Source: Eutreptiella sp. 'Long Island Sound 2002' (Eukaryota; Euglenozoa; Euglenophyceae; Eutreptiales; Eutreptiaceae). From it: a DNA stretch of 64,000 bases. A program made the translations under genes and the position numbers. This document shows, piece after piece, positions 24,105-33,347 of this stretch. Under the pieces are notes generated by a model, which saw only the letters and a list, made by a program, of their open reading frames with translations, did not search any database and was not told where the DNA came from. Position 1 is the first letter of the stretch; every line of letters starts with the position of its first letter. Location: contig OZ038391.1 in assembly GCA_964036045.1 (NCBI GenBank), positions 37,547,833 to 37,611,832 on the forward strand, given 5' to 3'.

Positions 24105-24350
24105 CTTGCTTGGGAAACTGCAAGTGTGTCATGTTGTGCACACAAGTTGCGTATTCTCAATGTGTACTTAGTTGACAATGGAACAGAAAGACAGTTGTGT
24201 GTTGTTGAGGGTGGCGACCAATGCGCTGTTCATGGCTTTTCCAGTTGTGCATGATGTGTGTTATGTGAAGGGAAGGTAGTTTGCAACTTTCTTGAGCTAG
24301 GGCAGTTTGGGTCACCTAATTCTAAGGGCGTTTCCAAGCGGTTTGCTTGG
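24105..24350. other. internal inversion inside the 2.84-kb element
   Basis: In the 14494, 27907 and 48965 copies the terminal CTACTTTTAGAC is followed by a conserved stretch with the 33-codon ORF on the minus strand. Here the junction after GCGCTACTT switches to the reverse complement of that stretch, so the ORF lies on the plus strand (24178-24279). The inverted block ends near CGGTTTGCTTGGGG at about 24350. Confidence 0.7.
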
Positions 24351-24489
24351 GGCACCAAGAGATATGCGGGAACATCCAGCGGGACAAATTTTCAGTACCC
24401 CAATGGGGCAATCCGTTCACTCCCATACGGAACTCAGCGCCACTGAAGGCACTGAACAATAGGAACAGGGCGGGAGGGTTTGGGTGGGC

Positions 24490-24574
24490 ACTCATTGAGG
24501 TAAAAGAACCCATACACACAGTGACAGACATAAGGGGCTCAAAGAAAAACAACTGTCCAGCATGTGAGCCAGAC
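24490..24574. repeat. 85-bp direct repeat, left copy
   Basis: Starts ACTCATTGAGGTAAAAGAAC and ends TGTGAGCCAGAC. It matches 25999-26083 in the same orientation over 85 bases with three mismatches. The pair brackets the light-harvesting fragment. A second, shorter direct repeat (CCAAGAGATATGCGGGAACA and following bases, about 29 bp) occurs at about 24354 and 24603. Confidence 0.9.
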
Positions 24575-25240
24575 CGTACTTTCCCATGCCGGCATCACAA
24601 GCACCAAGAGATATGCGGGAACATCCAGCGGATTATATTTCCCACAAACTCACACCGGCTTGGCGGGCATAATAGCCGTCAGTACTGACAGGGCCTAGGC
24701 TGCTCCCTCAACGAAAAGCCCCAGCCCCCCCCCCCCCCCGCCCAGACACAACACATTACCCCAGTACATCAGCACCTGCAGTGCAATACTAACCGCTGCA
24801 CTCGGCCATAGTAAAAACGGACGCACATAGGGAAGACGTTCTGCAAACGTGGTCGCGTGCTAGCCCAAGCCTGTGATATACCTGCCCAGACCGCACACTG
24901 AGGGCGGCTTTCGAGCCACACAAGCCAACAAAATTGGGGCGACACCGCAAAGGCAGATATATACAAAAACAAACAGATAAATACGCCAACGGGGCAAGAA
25001 AATAGGCAGCAACGTTGCTCGCGAGCCATTGCCCCTCCGGGGCCCATGGCAAAAGTGCCCGGCCCAAGCGTACCCCGCAGCCGGCGGTATGACCACCGTT
25101 GTGTTTATTTGTGGTGCTGCGAAGTACGCCCAGTGCCAGGCGCATCATCACTGATATCATACCCTGGAGAAGACACGGCTCAGCAAAACTACAGACAACA
25201 AACAACCGACAATACATAACCCACACAAAAAAGAAAACTT

Positions 25241-25931
25241 ACATCCCTTGCGTGCGCCAAACCAGCAGGGTCCCAGCCGTAGTCCCCAGGGCGCTCCCCA
25301 GTCAAACACTCTGCCACGGCACCAGCAAAGGATGGGCTCTCACCGTTCACGACGGCCTGCACGTAGTAGCCGAACACGGAGGACACGGCCAATTGGATGT
25401 TCTTGATCTCCTTCAACTTCAGCTCAGCCAGGGTCTCAGGGTCGTACCCAGGGGGTCGAAGGCGCCTCCAAGGTACAACAGCTTGTCGGCCTCACCGAAT
25501 GGACCACGTTTCAAATGGTACGACTCCACGGTGCCCATCAACACAACCTGGCACCCCCGAATGGCCAGAATCGATCGGGCGTGGGCGAGGCCGGAGTTGT
25601 CTAGGTAGTCCAGGCCACTCTCGGAGAAGATCTGGACTCCATCCTTGAACCACAAAGTCTCAGCGATGGGGAACCCTGCCTTGCCAAGCAGCCCGGGCGT
25701 CAAGCACCCCAAGGCGTTCAGCATGGCCCAACGGGCGTGCACCAGCTCGGCCTCACGGTACTGCTCGAATGTGGCAGCGCCCGCCGCCAAACCAGCAGTG
25801 TCACAGCCGTAGTCCCCAGGGTGCTCCCCAGTCGAGCACTCGTGCACGGCACCATCAGGTAATGGGTCCAACCACTTGTTGCGCTTAGGTGCATACCAGG
25901 CACTCAGCTTGGAGCTGGCGGCGGCGAACAT
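25241..25931 (-). pseudogene. chlorophyll a/b-binding light-harvesting protein fragment, frameshifted
   Basis: Minus strand. From the Met at 25931 the frame reads KLSAWYAPKRNKWLDPL, then GEHPGDYGCDTAGL, helix 1 (EAELVHARWAMLNALG), the loop FKDGVQIFSESGLDYL, a degenerate helix 2 and GGAFDPLG. A one-base deficit near 25425-25437 shifts the frame; the next frame continues [16 protein letters not shown] with helix 3 and VNGESP. After helix 3 the normal C-terminus is replaced by the start of another LHC unit ([16 protein letters not shown]), ending at a perfect donor GTAAGT at about 25240. Helix 3 has Gln where the Mg-ligating region normally has Arg (E-x-x-N-x-R), and helix 2 has gained an Arg. 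No chloroplast-targeting sequence precedes it. This is a captured, dead piece of a light-harvesting gene, possibly from a polyprotein or tandem gene. Confidence 0.8.
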
Positions 25932-25998
25932 GGTAAAGTACACTGCACACTCATAAAGCGTGTGGGGGACACCCCCGCACCCCCCCTTAAATAACAAG

Positions 25999-26083
25999 AC
26001 TCATTGAGGTAAAAGAACCTATACACACAGTGACAGACATAAGGGGCTCAAAGGAAAACAATTGTCCAGCATGTGAGCCAGAC
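25999..26083. repeat. 85-bp direct repeat, right copy
   Basis: Partner of 24490-24574. The zinc-finger exon of the transposon lies immediately to its right. Confidence 0.9.
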
Positions 26084-26089
26084 AGTCGA

Positions 26090-26270
26090 ATCAAAGAAAT
26101 GTCACATTGTCACATGTGTGTGTATCAATGCAATGCGTACAATATTGCAATTCTTTTTTTTTGCGTACAATATTGCAATTCACACTTGTCACACATGGAC
26201 ATCTTTTCAGGGTCAGACTTGGTGCAACAAAGGGCACATACATCCCCATCATCACCCACAACATCCTCAT
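26090..26270 (-). CDS. zinc-finger tail of the Harbinger transposase (broken)
   Basis: Minus strand: an acidic run (DDEDVVGDDGDV), then CALCC, CDKCELQYC and THCIDTHTC. A tandem duplication of about 20 bp (GCGTACAATATTGCAATTC at 26137-26155 and 26163-26181) inserts extra residues between two halves of the finger. The intact layout is seen at 14795-14945. It follows the transposase C-terminus directly. Confidence 0.5.
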
Positions 26271-26279
26271 CATCATTGT

Positions 26280-26760
26280 CCTCCTGTGTAGGTGCAGTCT
26301 ATACATGTGCAGATACGTATTCCCACAGACCATATGGAGGGTACCGTACCTGTCTTCGAATCAAAAATTGCTGCAAATGCAAGAGTACACGCACATACTC
26401 ATGCAACTCCGTACCGGATCCCCTCCATATGTTCCTTACGATGCCCTAGTGCCACATGCGTGCAAACAAGTGCTCAATATGTGCCCTATAGAAACCATGA
26501 ACATCATTGTACTCCTTTTGCCGCTCGGTCAACGTCTTTCGACCGATAAATGGCCATGCCACATGGAGGAGCCCTTCTCATAATTCATATAATGCCCCTT
26601 GCTCCTTTTCGGCCCTTCGCGATCCCAAATGAGAACATCCGCCGATGTCCCGGGGGCCAACGGACAAATCCAAACGATGGTGTCAAGGCTGCCAATGGCA
26701 ACCATGACTTTATATACGCACCCGGTGTATTTAGGATTGAACAAGACGGGATCCCCAAAC
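26280..26760 (-). pseudogene. PIF/Harbinger-type DDE transposase, 3' part, decayed
   Basis: Minus strand. The first frame reads YKVMVAIGSLDTIVW, then ICPLAPGTSADVLIWDREG, the segment after the first catalytic Asp in DDE_Tnp_4-type transposases (a G-x-x-x-D-x-x-IW pattern). After a frameshift near 26580 the sequence continues HVAWPFIGRKTLTERQKEYN, FYRAHIEHLFARMWH (with the third catalytic Glu in IEHLFAR), an in-frame TAG in place of a likely Trp codon, then NIWRGSGTELHEYVRVLLH and RRQVRYPPYGLW. The N-terminal part, including the first Asp, is missing or replaced by repeat-end sequence. It is the only transposase trace for the family in the window. Confidence 0.7.
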
Positions 26761-27906
26761 AAAGGGGGACAAAATCCAAAGTCAAAACCTCCGCTAGGGG
26801 TCACCATGATGCCCCTAGGGGCCCCTAGTATCTCAAAGTATGGGTCTCTAGTACGGCCAGACGCCCAAATAGTTGCATTGCGCGCGCACTGCGCTTAAGG
26901 CGCCCCCTTAGCCCCAGCGTTACCCTACCCTAGAGAGGCCCCTCAAGCAGACCAGAATAAACGCCAAACCCTCACCTCCAAAGCACACAAAATAAGACCA
27001 ACACATGTGACATGTATTGTGCCAAGAAACACATGTGTCCCCACTTATGGGGGAGTCCTTGCTCGCGCATTGCACGCTACTTTTAGACTAGGTTCTCCCC
27101 AAAGATCCCCCGGACACACCCCTTCCAACCGCCTGCAAATTTCGGTCACCCAAACTAGCCTAGCTGAAGACAAATGCAAGCCACCTTCCCTTCACATAAG
27201 ACATCATGCAAAATGCGGAAAGCCTAGGGTGTGCCCCTACACACAGAGCCCAATGCTTGCCATAACCCACCATAGGTCAAAGACATGAAAGGAGAAGGGA
27301 GTGAGTCTCTAGGGCGACACTCTCAAATAGTGCCAATCCCCAGGCTTTCTCTGCAAGCAACTCAACTAGCCTCAGCAATTCACCTAGGTTGTTTTGGGAC
27401 AAGTATTCAACCACAACAGAGTTCAAACACCCATCGGGCAAAAGAAATGCTGAGCAGGACTCCCAGAAGGCCTCATCCACGCCATACCCTTCCCAAGGGC
27501 CCAAAGGGTAAGGAAGCACCAACCCCAACAATAGCAATGGCGGAGTACCGACTTCACCAAGTAGAATCCTTCCTTAGCCATTTCTTCAGTGCACATGTCA
27601 GGGAGAGTTTCTTCGAATTCATTAGGGCAAGCAGCACCCTGCAAGTCTAGAGCCGCTAACTTCTCATCATTCAACTCCCATTCTTCCCTCCATCACTCCA
27701 ACTCAAGGGGCCACACCAAAGTGTGGGAGTCCATCACCCCAACTCAAGGTGCCACACCAAAGTGTGGGAGTCCATGGTGGAGATGAGCAAAAAAGTTTGA
27801 AGACGGGCGGAAATGGGTGAAAGTGGGTGAGAATCCAAAAATAACATTTCCCCAAGGTGGAAGAAGCATCAAAACCTACGCTAGGGGCAACAATGATGGC
27901 CCCCTA

Positions 27907-28606
27907 GGGGGAATCTTTGCACTGCGTGCGCACTGCGCGCTACTTTTACACTATGTTCCCCCCGAAGAGCCCCCAAGCAAACCGCTTGGAAACGCCCTTA
28001 GAATTAGGTGACCCAAACTGCCCTAGCTCAAGAAAGTTGCAAACTACCTTCCCTTCACACAATACACATCATGCACAACTGGAAAAGCCATGAACAGCGC
28101 ATTGGCCGCCACCCTCAACAACACACAACTGTCTTTCCGTTCCATTGTCAACTAAGTACAGATGGACTCCATCTTGCATTGGCCATTTACCACCCGTAGT
28201 GCATCTTGGTAGTACTCCAAGTGGATGAGCCCATCTCCCACCATCCCAACCACCGTGGCAAGAACTCGCACGCCGTTGGAGCGGGTGTAGAACACCCGAT
28301 CGCCGAGACTCAAATCCATGAAGAAAGTGTTTCTAAGAAAGGAGGAGGGGGGTATGAAGTCTTGTAGCATATGTGCAAGCACGATAGATTAATTTGTGCA
28401 CACGAGCATTGCGCCTTGCCATGCCTTGGCACAACCATGCTACGCCTTGCTATGCCTTGACCCAAACGTGCTACGCCTTGCAAAACCTCCGCTAGGGGTT
28501 ACCATGATGCCCCTAGGGGCCCCTAGTATCTCAAAGTATGGGTCTCTAGTACGGCCAGACGCCCAAAATAGTTGCACTGTGCGCGCACTGCGCTTAAGGC
28601 TCCCCC
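27907..28606. mobile_element. Harbinger-like non-autonomous element, 700 bp, nested, TSD CTA
   Basis: Begins GGGGGAATCTTTGCACTGCG and ends GCGCTTAAGGCTCCCCC. CTA lies on both sides (27904-27906 and 28607-28609). Minus-strand cargo: the small SH3/Tudor-like ORF (28152-28319) followed by the 33-codon ORF (28044-28145). It is inserted into an older member of the same family. Confidence 0.9.
28152..28319 (-). CDS. small SH3/Tudor-like domain ORF in a Harbinger copy
   Basis: 55 codons from the ATG at 28319: MDLSLGDRVFYTRSNGVRVL, then ATVVGMVGDGLIHLEYY and VNGQCKMESI. The pattern (aromatic-x-RSNG-x-RV-x-ATVV, then a beta-rich stretch) looks like a compact SH3/Tudor-type barrel. Related ORFs lie at 30024-30410 (frameshifted) and 38969-39304 (longer and acidic). 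Function unknown; a nucleic-acid- or histone-binding accessory domain carried by transposons is a guess. Confidence 0.45.
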   Translation of the reverse strand: MDLSLGDRVFYTRSNGVRVLATVVGMVGDGLIHLEYYQDALRVVNGQCKMESICT

Positions 28607-29194
28607 CTAGTATCACAAAGTATGGGTCTCTAGTACGGCTAGACACCCAAATAGTTGCACGGCGCCCGCGCTGCGCTAAGGGCACCCCCAATCAAAACTA
28701 GCAACGTAACCACTACAGTCTTGATTTCCCCGAAATGGAGAGTGGCTACATAACCGTGCCTTCTGGGGCACGCAGAGCACACTTGTAGGAATGCATATTA
28801 AGGACATAGCCCTTGGTTGCTTATTATAGTGCTGGTCAAATGCATTTCATCCTAAAAAGATGCCCGACACACGCATGTTCCACTATATCTGTCACTTGTC
28901 AACACCAATACTGCCGGCACCTCAAGCCATATGCACTTGAAAGCACGCCAAACGGTCGGGAAGGGGCCGTAAATGGGAAAAAAACTGTCATTGTAGCACG
29001 CCCCCACCCCATTGCGTTTCTTTCCTAATCCCTACCCCTTTTTTTAAAGTAGATTGCTTGAGGAAGGGGTATAGTATGCACCTACAGGGCCATTGTTCAT
29101 GAGCCCTCTCGCCGTCTCCTCCCAATAGGTTGAACACATGGAATGCAAGATACGCCAATGGCCTCCAATGCCACTCCAATCCCTAGGTGTGCGC

Positions 29195-29580
29195 GGGCGC
29201 ACGGTGCGCGCACGGTGCGCACCCTTTTGGGCAATCACACCCCCCAAAAGGACCCTCACAAAAAGGCACTGGACAGCAACATTGGCACCAAGAAAACAAC
29301 CGGGAAATGGGTACATCGTCGGTCTCTTGTAATCCGAATTGAATCAAGATGACCCTGATGACACGTTTGACAAAATGTCAAGTCACGGCAGCATGCACAA
29401 TGTGATCCTCGGTGCATGCAGGGTGAAATGGGGGAAAGGGTGAAATGGGCAGGGTGAAATGAGCCACACAGCCCCTCACGGGGCAACAACAAAGCACCAC
29501 ACGGGGCACAAACAAAGCAAAACAATGGTGTGAGGTAAAAGATCTGAATAAAAAAGCTGCACGGTGTGTGCGCAGTGTGA
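29195..29580. mobile_element. repeat with GTGCGCGCAC-type ends (second family)
   Basis: Left end region GGTGCGCGCACGGTGCGCAC (about 29198), right end region GCACGGTGTGTGCGCAGTG (about 29560-29580). Shared with 9060-9775: TTGGGCAATCACAC, AAAAAGG(C/T)ACT, CAACATTGGCAC. On the minus strand both copies read a Cys/His cluster (CACCRDLTFCQTCHQGH here). Exact ends and target duplication were not resolved. Confidence 0.45.
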
Positions 29581-29979
29581 GCATGGTGCATTTAGACCAA
29601 TACATTTAGGGGTCACAACGGGTTCAAGTTAGGGGGTTAGGACAGTGAATTCTGATATTGCGGGCCCTATATTCAAATCAATGCACTTGTAGGGGTCACA
29701 TTGGGTTAGGGGCGTGGCATTCCTAGAACGGCATGCCGGCAGCTAAGCTTTGCAAGCAAGCTAGACCACTCACAAAGTAGATGTTATGCATGTATTTCCC
29801 GCCCTATACCTCTCTAGAAGCCCACTCGCGCCGCGCATGCACTGCATGCTACTTGTAGCGGGTTTATCCGGAATGGGTTGGGCTAATGCTGCTTGGTAGG
29901 GCCAGACGGCTAAATATCCACGTTGCACGCGTGCCACGTCATGTGCTTCCCCTCTGTCCCACCTTGCACTGCATGCAAT

Positions 29980-30714
29980 GGGGGAATCCTTGCACTGCGC
30001 GCGCACTCTGCGCAACTTTTAGACTATGTTCCCCCCGAAGAGCCCCTAGGCACGCCCCTTGGAAACACCCTTAGAATTAGGCGACCCAAACTGGACTGCA
30101 GGGGACCTTGAGAGGGACCTTCCCGGTTCTTGTGGCATGGTGAAGGACCAGGGGCCTTTGGGGGGGAACTTGACTGTGTGTTGGGCAGCGGAGATGGAGG
30201 ACAATCAAGTGGCGAGTCTGAACTTGGGATGGCAAAGGAGATGGACTCTATCTTGCATTGCCGATTCACCACTCTCAACCCATCTTGGTAGTCTTCCAAG
30301 TGGAGGAGTCCGTCTTTAGTCGTCCCAACCACTGTGGCAGGAGGTCGCAAGCATTGGAGCAGGTGTAGAACACCCTATCCCCAATACTGATATCCATGGA
30401 GAAAATGGGCCTGAGAAATGAGGAGGGAAATATGATGTCCTGTAGCAAGCACCCTCAAAATGTATCACCATATCAATCAACCGAGAAAAAGAGTAGATGT
30501 GGTGGAAATGGGCAAAAAATGTGTGCAAAAAAGTAGAAATAGGTGAAACAGGGTGAACATCCAAAAATGCCAGATCCCCGATGCATCAAAACCTACTACC
30601 AAACAACAATGATGCCCAACAAAGTACCACAAAGTATGGGTTTCTACTACGGCCAGACACCCAAATAGTTGCACTGCGCATGCACTGCGGGCGCACTGCG
30701 CTTAAGGCACCCCC
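29980..30714. mobile_element. Harbinger-like non-autonomous element, 735 bp, TSD AAT
   Basis: Begins GGGGGAATCCTTGCACTGCG and ends GCGCTTAAGGCACCCCC. AAT is present on both sides (29977-29979 and 30715-30717). Minus-strand cargo is an SH3/Tudor-like domain split by a frameshift (DISIGDRVFYTCSN, then ATVVGTTKDGLLHLEDY, then NRQCKIESISFAIPS) with a Pro/Ser-rich tail. An older degenerate copy lies just to its left at about 29820-29960. Confidence 0.9.
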
Positions 30715-30717
30715 AAT

Positions 30718-31481
30718 AAGCCCATCCGACCAAAGAACTACTCAAGCTAGCTGTAGTTTGGTTTGAGTGGGTGGCCCCTATGGGGAAGTTCTTGCACTGC
30801 GTGCATACTGCGCACACAGAGGCTTGGATACTCACCCAAGTAACACGGTTGGTGGTGACCGTATTATTTCCTCGGAATCCATTTCAGAAAAATGAAAAAA
30901 AATGAAAAAATTTTGTATTCCGACACTGGTAAGTTCTGCCGACAGGTAACAGTGTGCGTACGTGCCATGGCCTAGGAGTATGTACAGTCACAAAGGCTTA
31001 GCCACTGGAGTGAATACGGATGAGGTATTTCCCTACAACCCAGGGAGTCTAGCGGGGGCGCCTGCCCATTTAATATTGCACATGGTATGCAGGAGGTGAG
31101 ACCTGCCACCACCCTGGGGGTCCACACCTAAACTGAAGAAATTGACAAGAAGACAAAACAAAAGAAAAACCTGGGCATGAAACAGTAATCGCACGGAGTT
31201 GAAAAACTCACATGTTTCTTGAAATGCAGACGGGGGTGGCCTCGTGAAGGTCAAGTCGCACCCCGCGGCGACCTAGTTAGTTGTATGACAGAATCATCAG
31301 ATGATTCCCAGACAGATGATCCTGTGAGCTGAATAACATGGGAGGGGTGCACGTCACTGTGTCGCCTCTTTGGTGTATGTGGGTCGGTGCCTTGCGAGCG
31401 GCGGCGTTTCCGTTGCAGCACCCGGAGCTCTGCCCTCTCTGCTTCCAGGTATTTTTTCCTTTCACGCTAGGCCACCTCCTC
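30718..31481. other. intergenic, no recognisable gene
   Basis: Holds an isolated left-end-like sequence (GGGGAAGTTCTTGCACTGCG near 30781) whose partner was not found. Otherwise no coding or repeat signal was recognised. Confidence 0.4.
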
Positions 31482-31988
31482 TTAGTGTTTTGTGAGGGTG
31501 GCACAGTGGACCCACTGTTGGTCCAGATGATAAGTTGTGTGCGCACTATAGCACTGTGAAAAATAGGCACGCAGCAAAGATGCCGCTTCTTCCCACAAAG
31601 CCCGGATAAAGGACAGCAGTACATCTTGCCACATAGCACGTGTGTCACGGGCAGCCCTCCGAAAGGAGGCATGGTAAAAATCCTCCACAGAGGTCATCGA
31701 CTTACGAAGCCAATGTTCATGCCCTCGCAAATAGTACACACACATCGTTGCCCACACCACATATTTCTGGTGGGACATTGAGACCATATGCAGGGTGGCC
31801 CCGCCGATAGTAGAGACTTGTCGTTGGTATACTCCCCACAACTCGTGGATCAAGGAGTGTGTTGATGTGTACAACGGGGAAAAGGAATGAAAAGCAAGCA
31901 GGTCCGTGGCCATCCTCTGTTTGCGGTGGAGAGTGGCCTCTATAAAGGAGGAACACAGCAGAAAACGAGCTAAACGGACAAGGCGCAT
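31482..31988 (-). CDS. hypothetical ORF, 168 codons
   Basis: Opens at the ATG at 31988 (MRLVRLARFLLCSSF) and ends at 31482. It is rich in aromatic residues and Ala/Arg, with normal-looking composition (for example SMTSVEDFYHASFRRAARDT) rather than the low-complexity composition of the surrounding shadow ORFs. No family recognised. It lies 1.9 kb downstream of the LINE RNase H on the same strand, so it could be a transposon accessory ORF or an exon of an unrecognised gene. Confidence 0.3.
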   Translation of the reverse strand: MRLVRLARFLLCSSFIEATLHRKQRMATDLLAFHSFSPLYTSTHSLIHELWGVYQRQVSTIGGATLHMVSMSHQKYVVWATMCVYYLRGHEHWLRKSMTSVEDFYHASFRRAARDTRAMWQDVLLSFIRALWEEAASLLRAYFSQCYSAHTTYHLDQQWVHCATLTKH

Positions 31989-32692
31989 CCATGCCGTGGT
32001 CACCTCACATCACCATGCATTGACTTTGTGGGAGAGGGAAATAATGACAACATGCTCTCTATGTAAGGCCTACAAATCCCAACGCATATTCATCAAGACG
32101 TGATTAAGATGGGACAGTGACTGCATGAGATAGACGCCTGTTCCTATAGGGCCTTGTGGGTCAAGGGGGGGGGGGGGTTGGTGGTGGTCGCCAAGCGTGT
32201 ACCTTGGCTGGACCTTGGGGATCAATGGTCGGTTCGGATAGACTGAATGTCCCCGCCATAGACAATTCCAGCCATTAATCCAGCAGTACTGTGTAGCTCA
32301 ATCAATGCACGTGTCCCCTTCTTGGTTGGGGTGCTCCACTATGTAAGGTACAGTGAGGGGTTTCTTGCGGTTTGCTCTGTGGGTCACTTGTGTGCTTGTC
32401 CTGTCTGCCGACTCTAGTGAACAACCAGGATCAATAAAAAGCAGTCGTCCGTAAGGTGTGGACTGCATTCACTTGTTTACGTGCGAACTGACTGGGCTGC
32501 AAAGCATGGCACTCACTCGGCCTTTCCCCGTCAGTTGCTGTTTAGTTTCAAGAAGAGCAGGGGGTAACGTACAGATTCAGCAGGGGGGGGGGGTACATAC
32601 AGTAGTGAGAGTATAAGATATAGAGGATAAAGTATAAGAGCAAGTGTGACGTGTGAGCCGTGTGCAATCTGTACTGCAAGAAGGGTGTGGCG

Positions 32693-33169
32693 TCATGTGT
32701 TAGAGTCCTCGTCCACAAAGGCCTGCACCACATGCTGGTAAGCAGAGACCAGGCGGGGCAGCCCCATGCACCACAGCCGCATTGTACCCTTGGGAACACC
32801 GGAAATGCGTTGTGTTGTGATGCCGGTTTTCAGCGACCTATTGGTGTCCACGTCCGTGATGACAACCGTTCGTTCCATGGAATGTACTCCGGCGTGTCGT
32901 TTCGACTCAGGCTGGCGACTCACAGGGTGCGGGACGTGCCGTTCGAGCCTGTGAGCTAATGCGGCAAGGAGACTGAATTGCTTTTGTTCTGGTAGGGATG
33001 GGACAAGCGTCCATGTTCGGTAACTGCTGGATGCTGCTGGTAGATGATCCGTGACGGTCACATCTTGGATCAGATTGTGGTCCTGCCTTCTCCGCTTTTG
33101 TTCTGTCCGTTCAAGATCAGACGACCTGCGTCCCCGCTTCCTCTTGCGGGAGGAATCGCCGGGTTCCAT
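32693..33169 (-). CDS. hypothetical basic protein downstream of the LINE
   Basis: 158 codons, ATG at 33169. The N-terminus is strongly basic (RKRKRGRRSSDLERTEQKRR), like a nuclear-localisation signal. The rest has no recognisable domain. It lies 180 bases beyond the end of the RNase H frame on the same strand. It may belong to the same retroelement or be a host exon. Confidence 0.35.
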   Translation of the reverse strand: MEPGDSSRKRKRGRRSSDLERTEQKRRRQDHNLIQDVTVTDHLPAASSSYRTWTLVPSLPEQKQFSLLAALAHRLERHVPHPVSRQPESKRHAGVHSMERTVVITDVDTNRSLKTGITTQRISGVPKGTMRLWCMGLPRLVSAYQHVVQAFVDEDSNT

Positions 33170-33347
33170 TGTGGCCGCAGCAATGCAGAGGTAGGCTAAT
33201 CAGAAAATGGGGAGAGGGTTCAGGGGGGTAGGGCGGGGAACCGCGTGTCTACCTCGAGGGCTGGGTGACATCCACGCGTAGCCCTTGCGGCCGCTGTGGT
33301 GGTCTCCTGGCGTTTTGGAGGGGGGCACCCGGTGGATCCAGCCGGGC

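Larger units (their letters stand above)
24069..26907 (-). mobile_element. Harbinger-like transposon, 2.84 kb, with decayed transposase and captured LHC fragment, TSD TTA
   Basis: Begins GGGGGAATCCTTGCACTGCG and ends GCGCTTAAGGCGCCCCC. TTA flanks both ends (24066-24068 and 26908-26910), the 3-bp duplication typical of PIF/Harbinger. Minus-strand order from the right end: DDE transposase remnant, zinc-finger exon, an 85-bp repeat, a light-harvesting gene fragment, the same 85-bp repeat, then an inverted block carrying the conserved 33-codon ORF. It is the only copy here with transposase sequence. The transposase is broken, so the element is not autonomous as it stands. Smaller copies share its ends and could have been mobilised by an intact relative. 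Confidence 0.85.
27049..28689. mobile_element. outer Harbinger-like element, interrupted by a younger copy
   Basis: Left end GGGGGAGTCCTTGCTCGCGC at 27049; right end GCGCTAAGGGCACCCCC at 28689. The flanks are TAT (27046-27048) and AAT (28690-28692), a 2-of-3 match. Its right half is split by the element at 27907-28606: the sequence on either side (GATGGCCCCCTA and CTAGTATCACAAAGTATGGG) joins into the continuous form seen at 12140-12160. A minus-strand ORF covers about 27285-27670 without a recognisable domain. Confidence 0.55.

Noticed and set aside
24789-25226. minus-strand ORF next to the LHC fragment as a further LHC exon
   Set aside because: No helix-1 or helix-3 LHC motif occurs in it; it is non-coding sequence downstream of the donor site.
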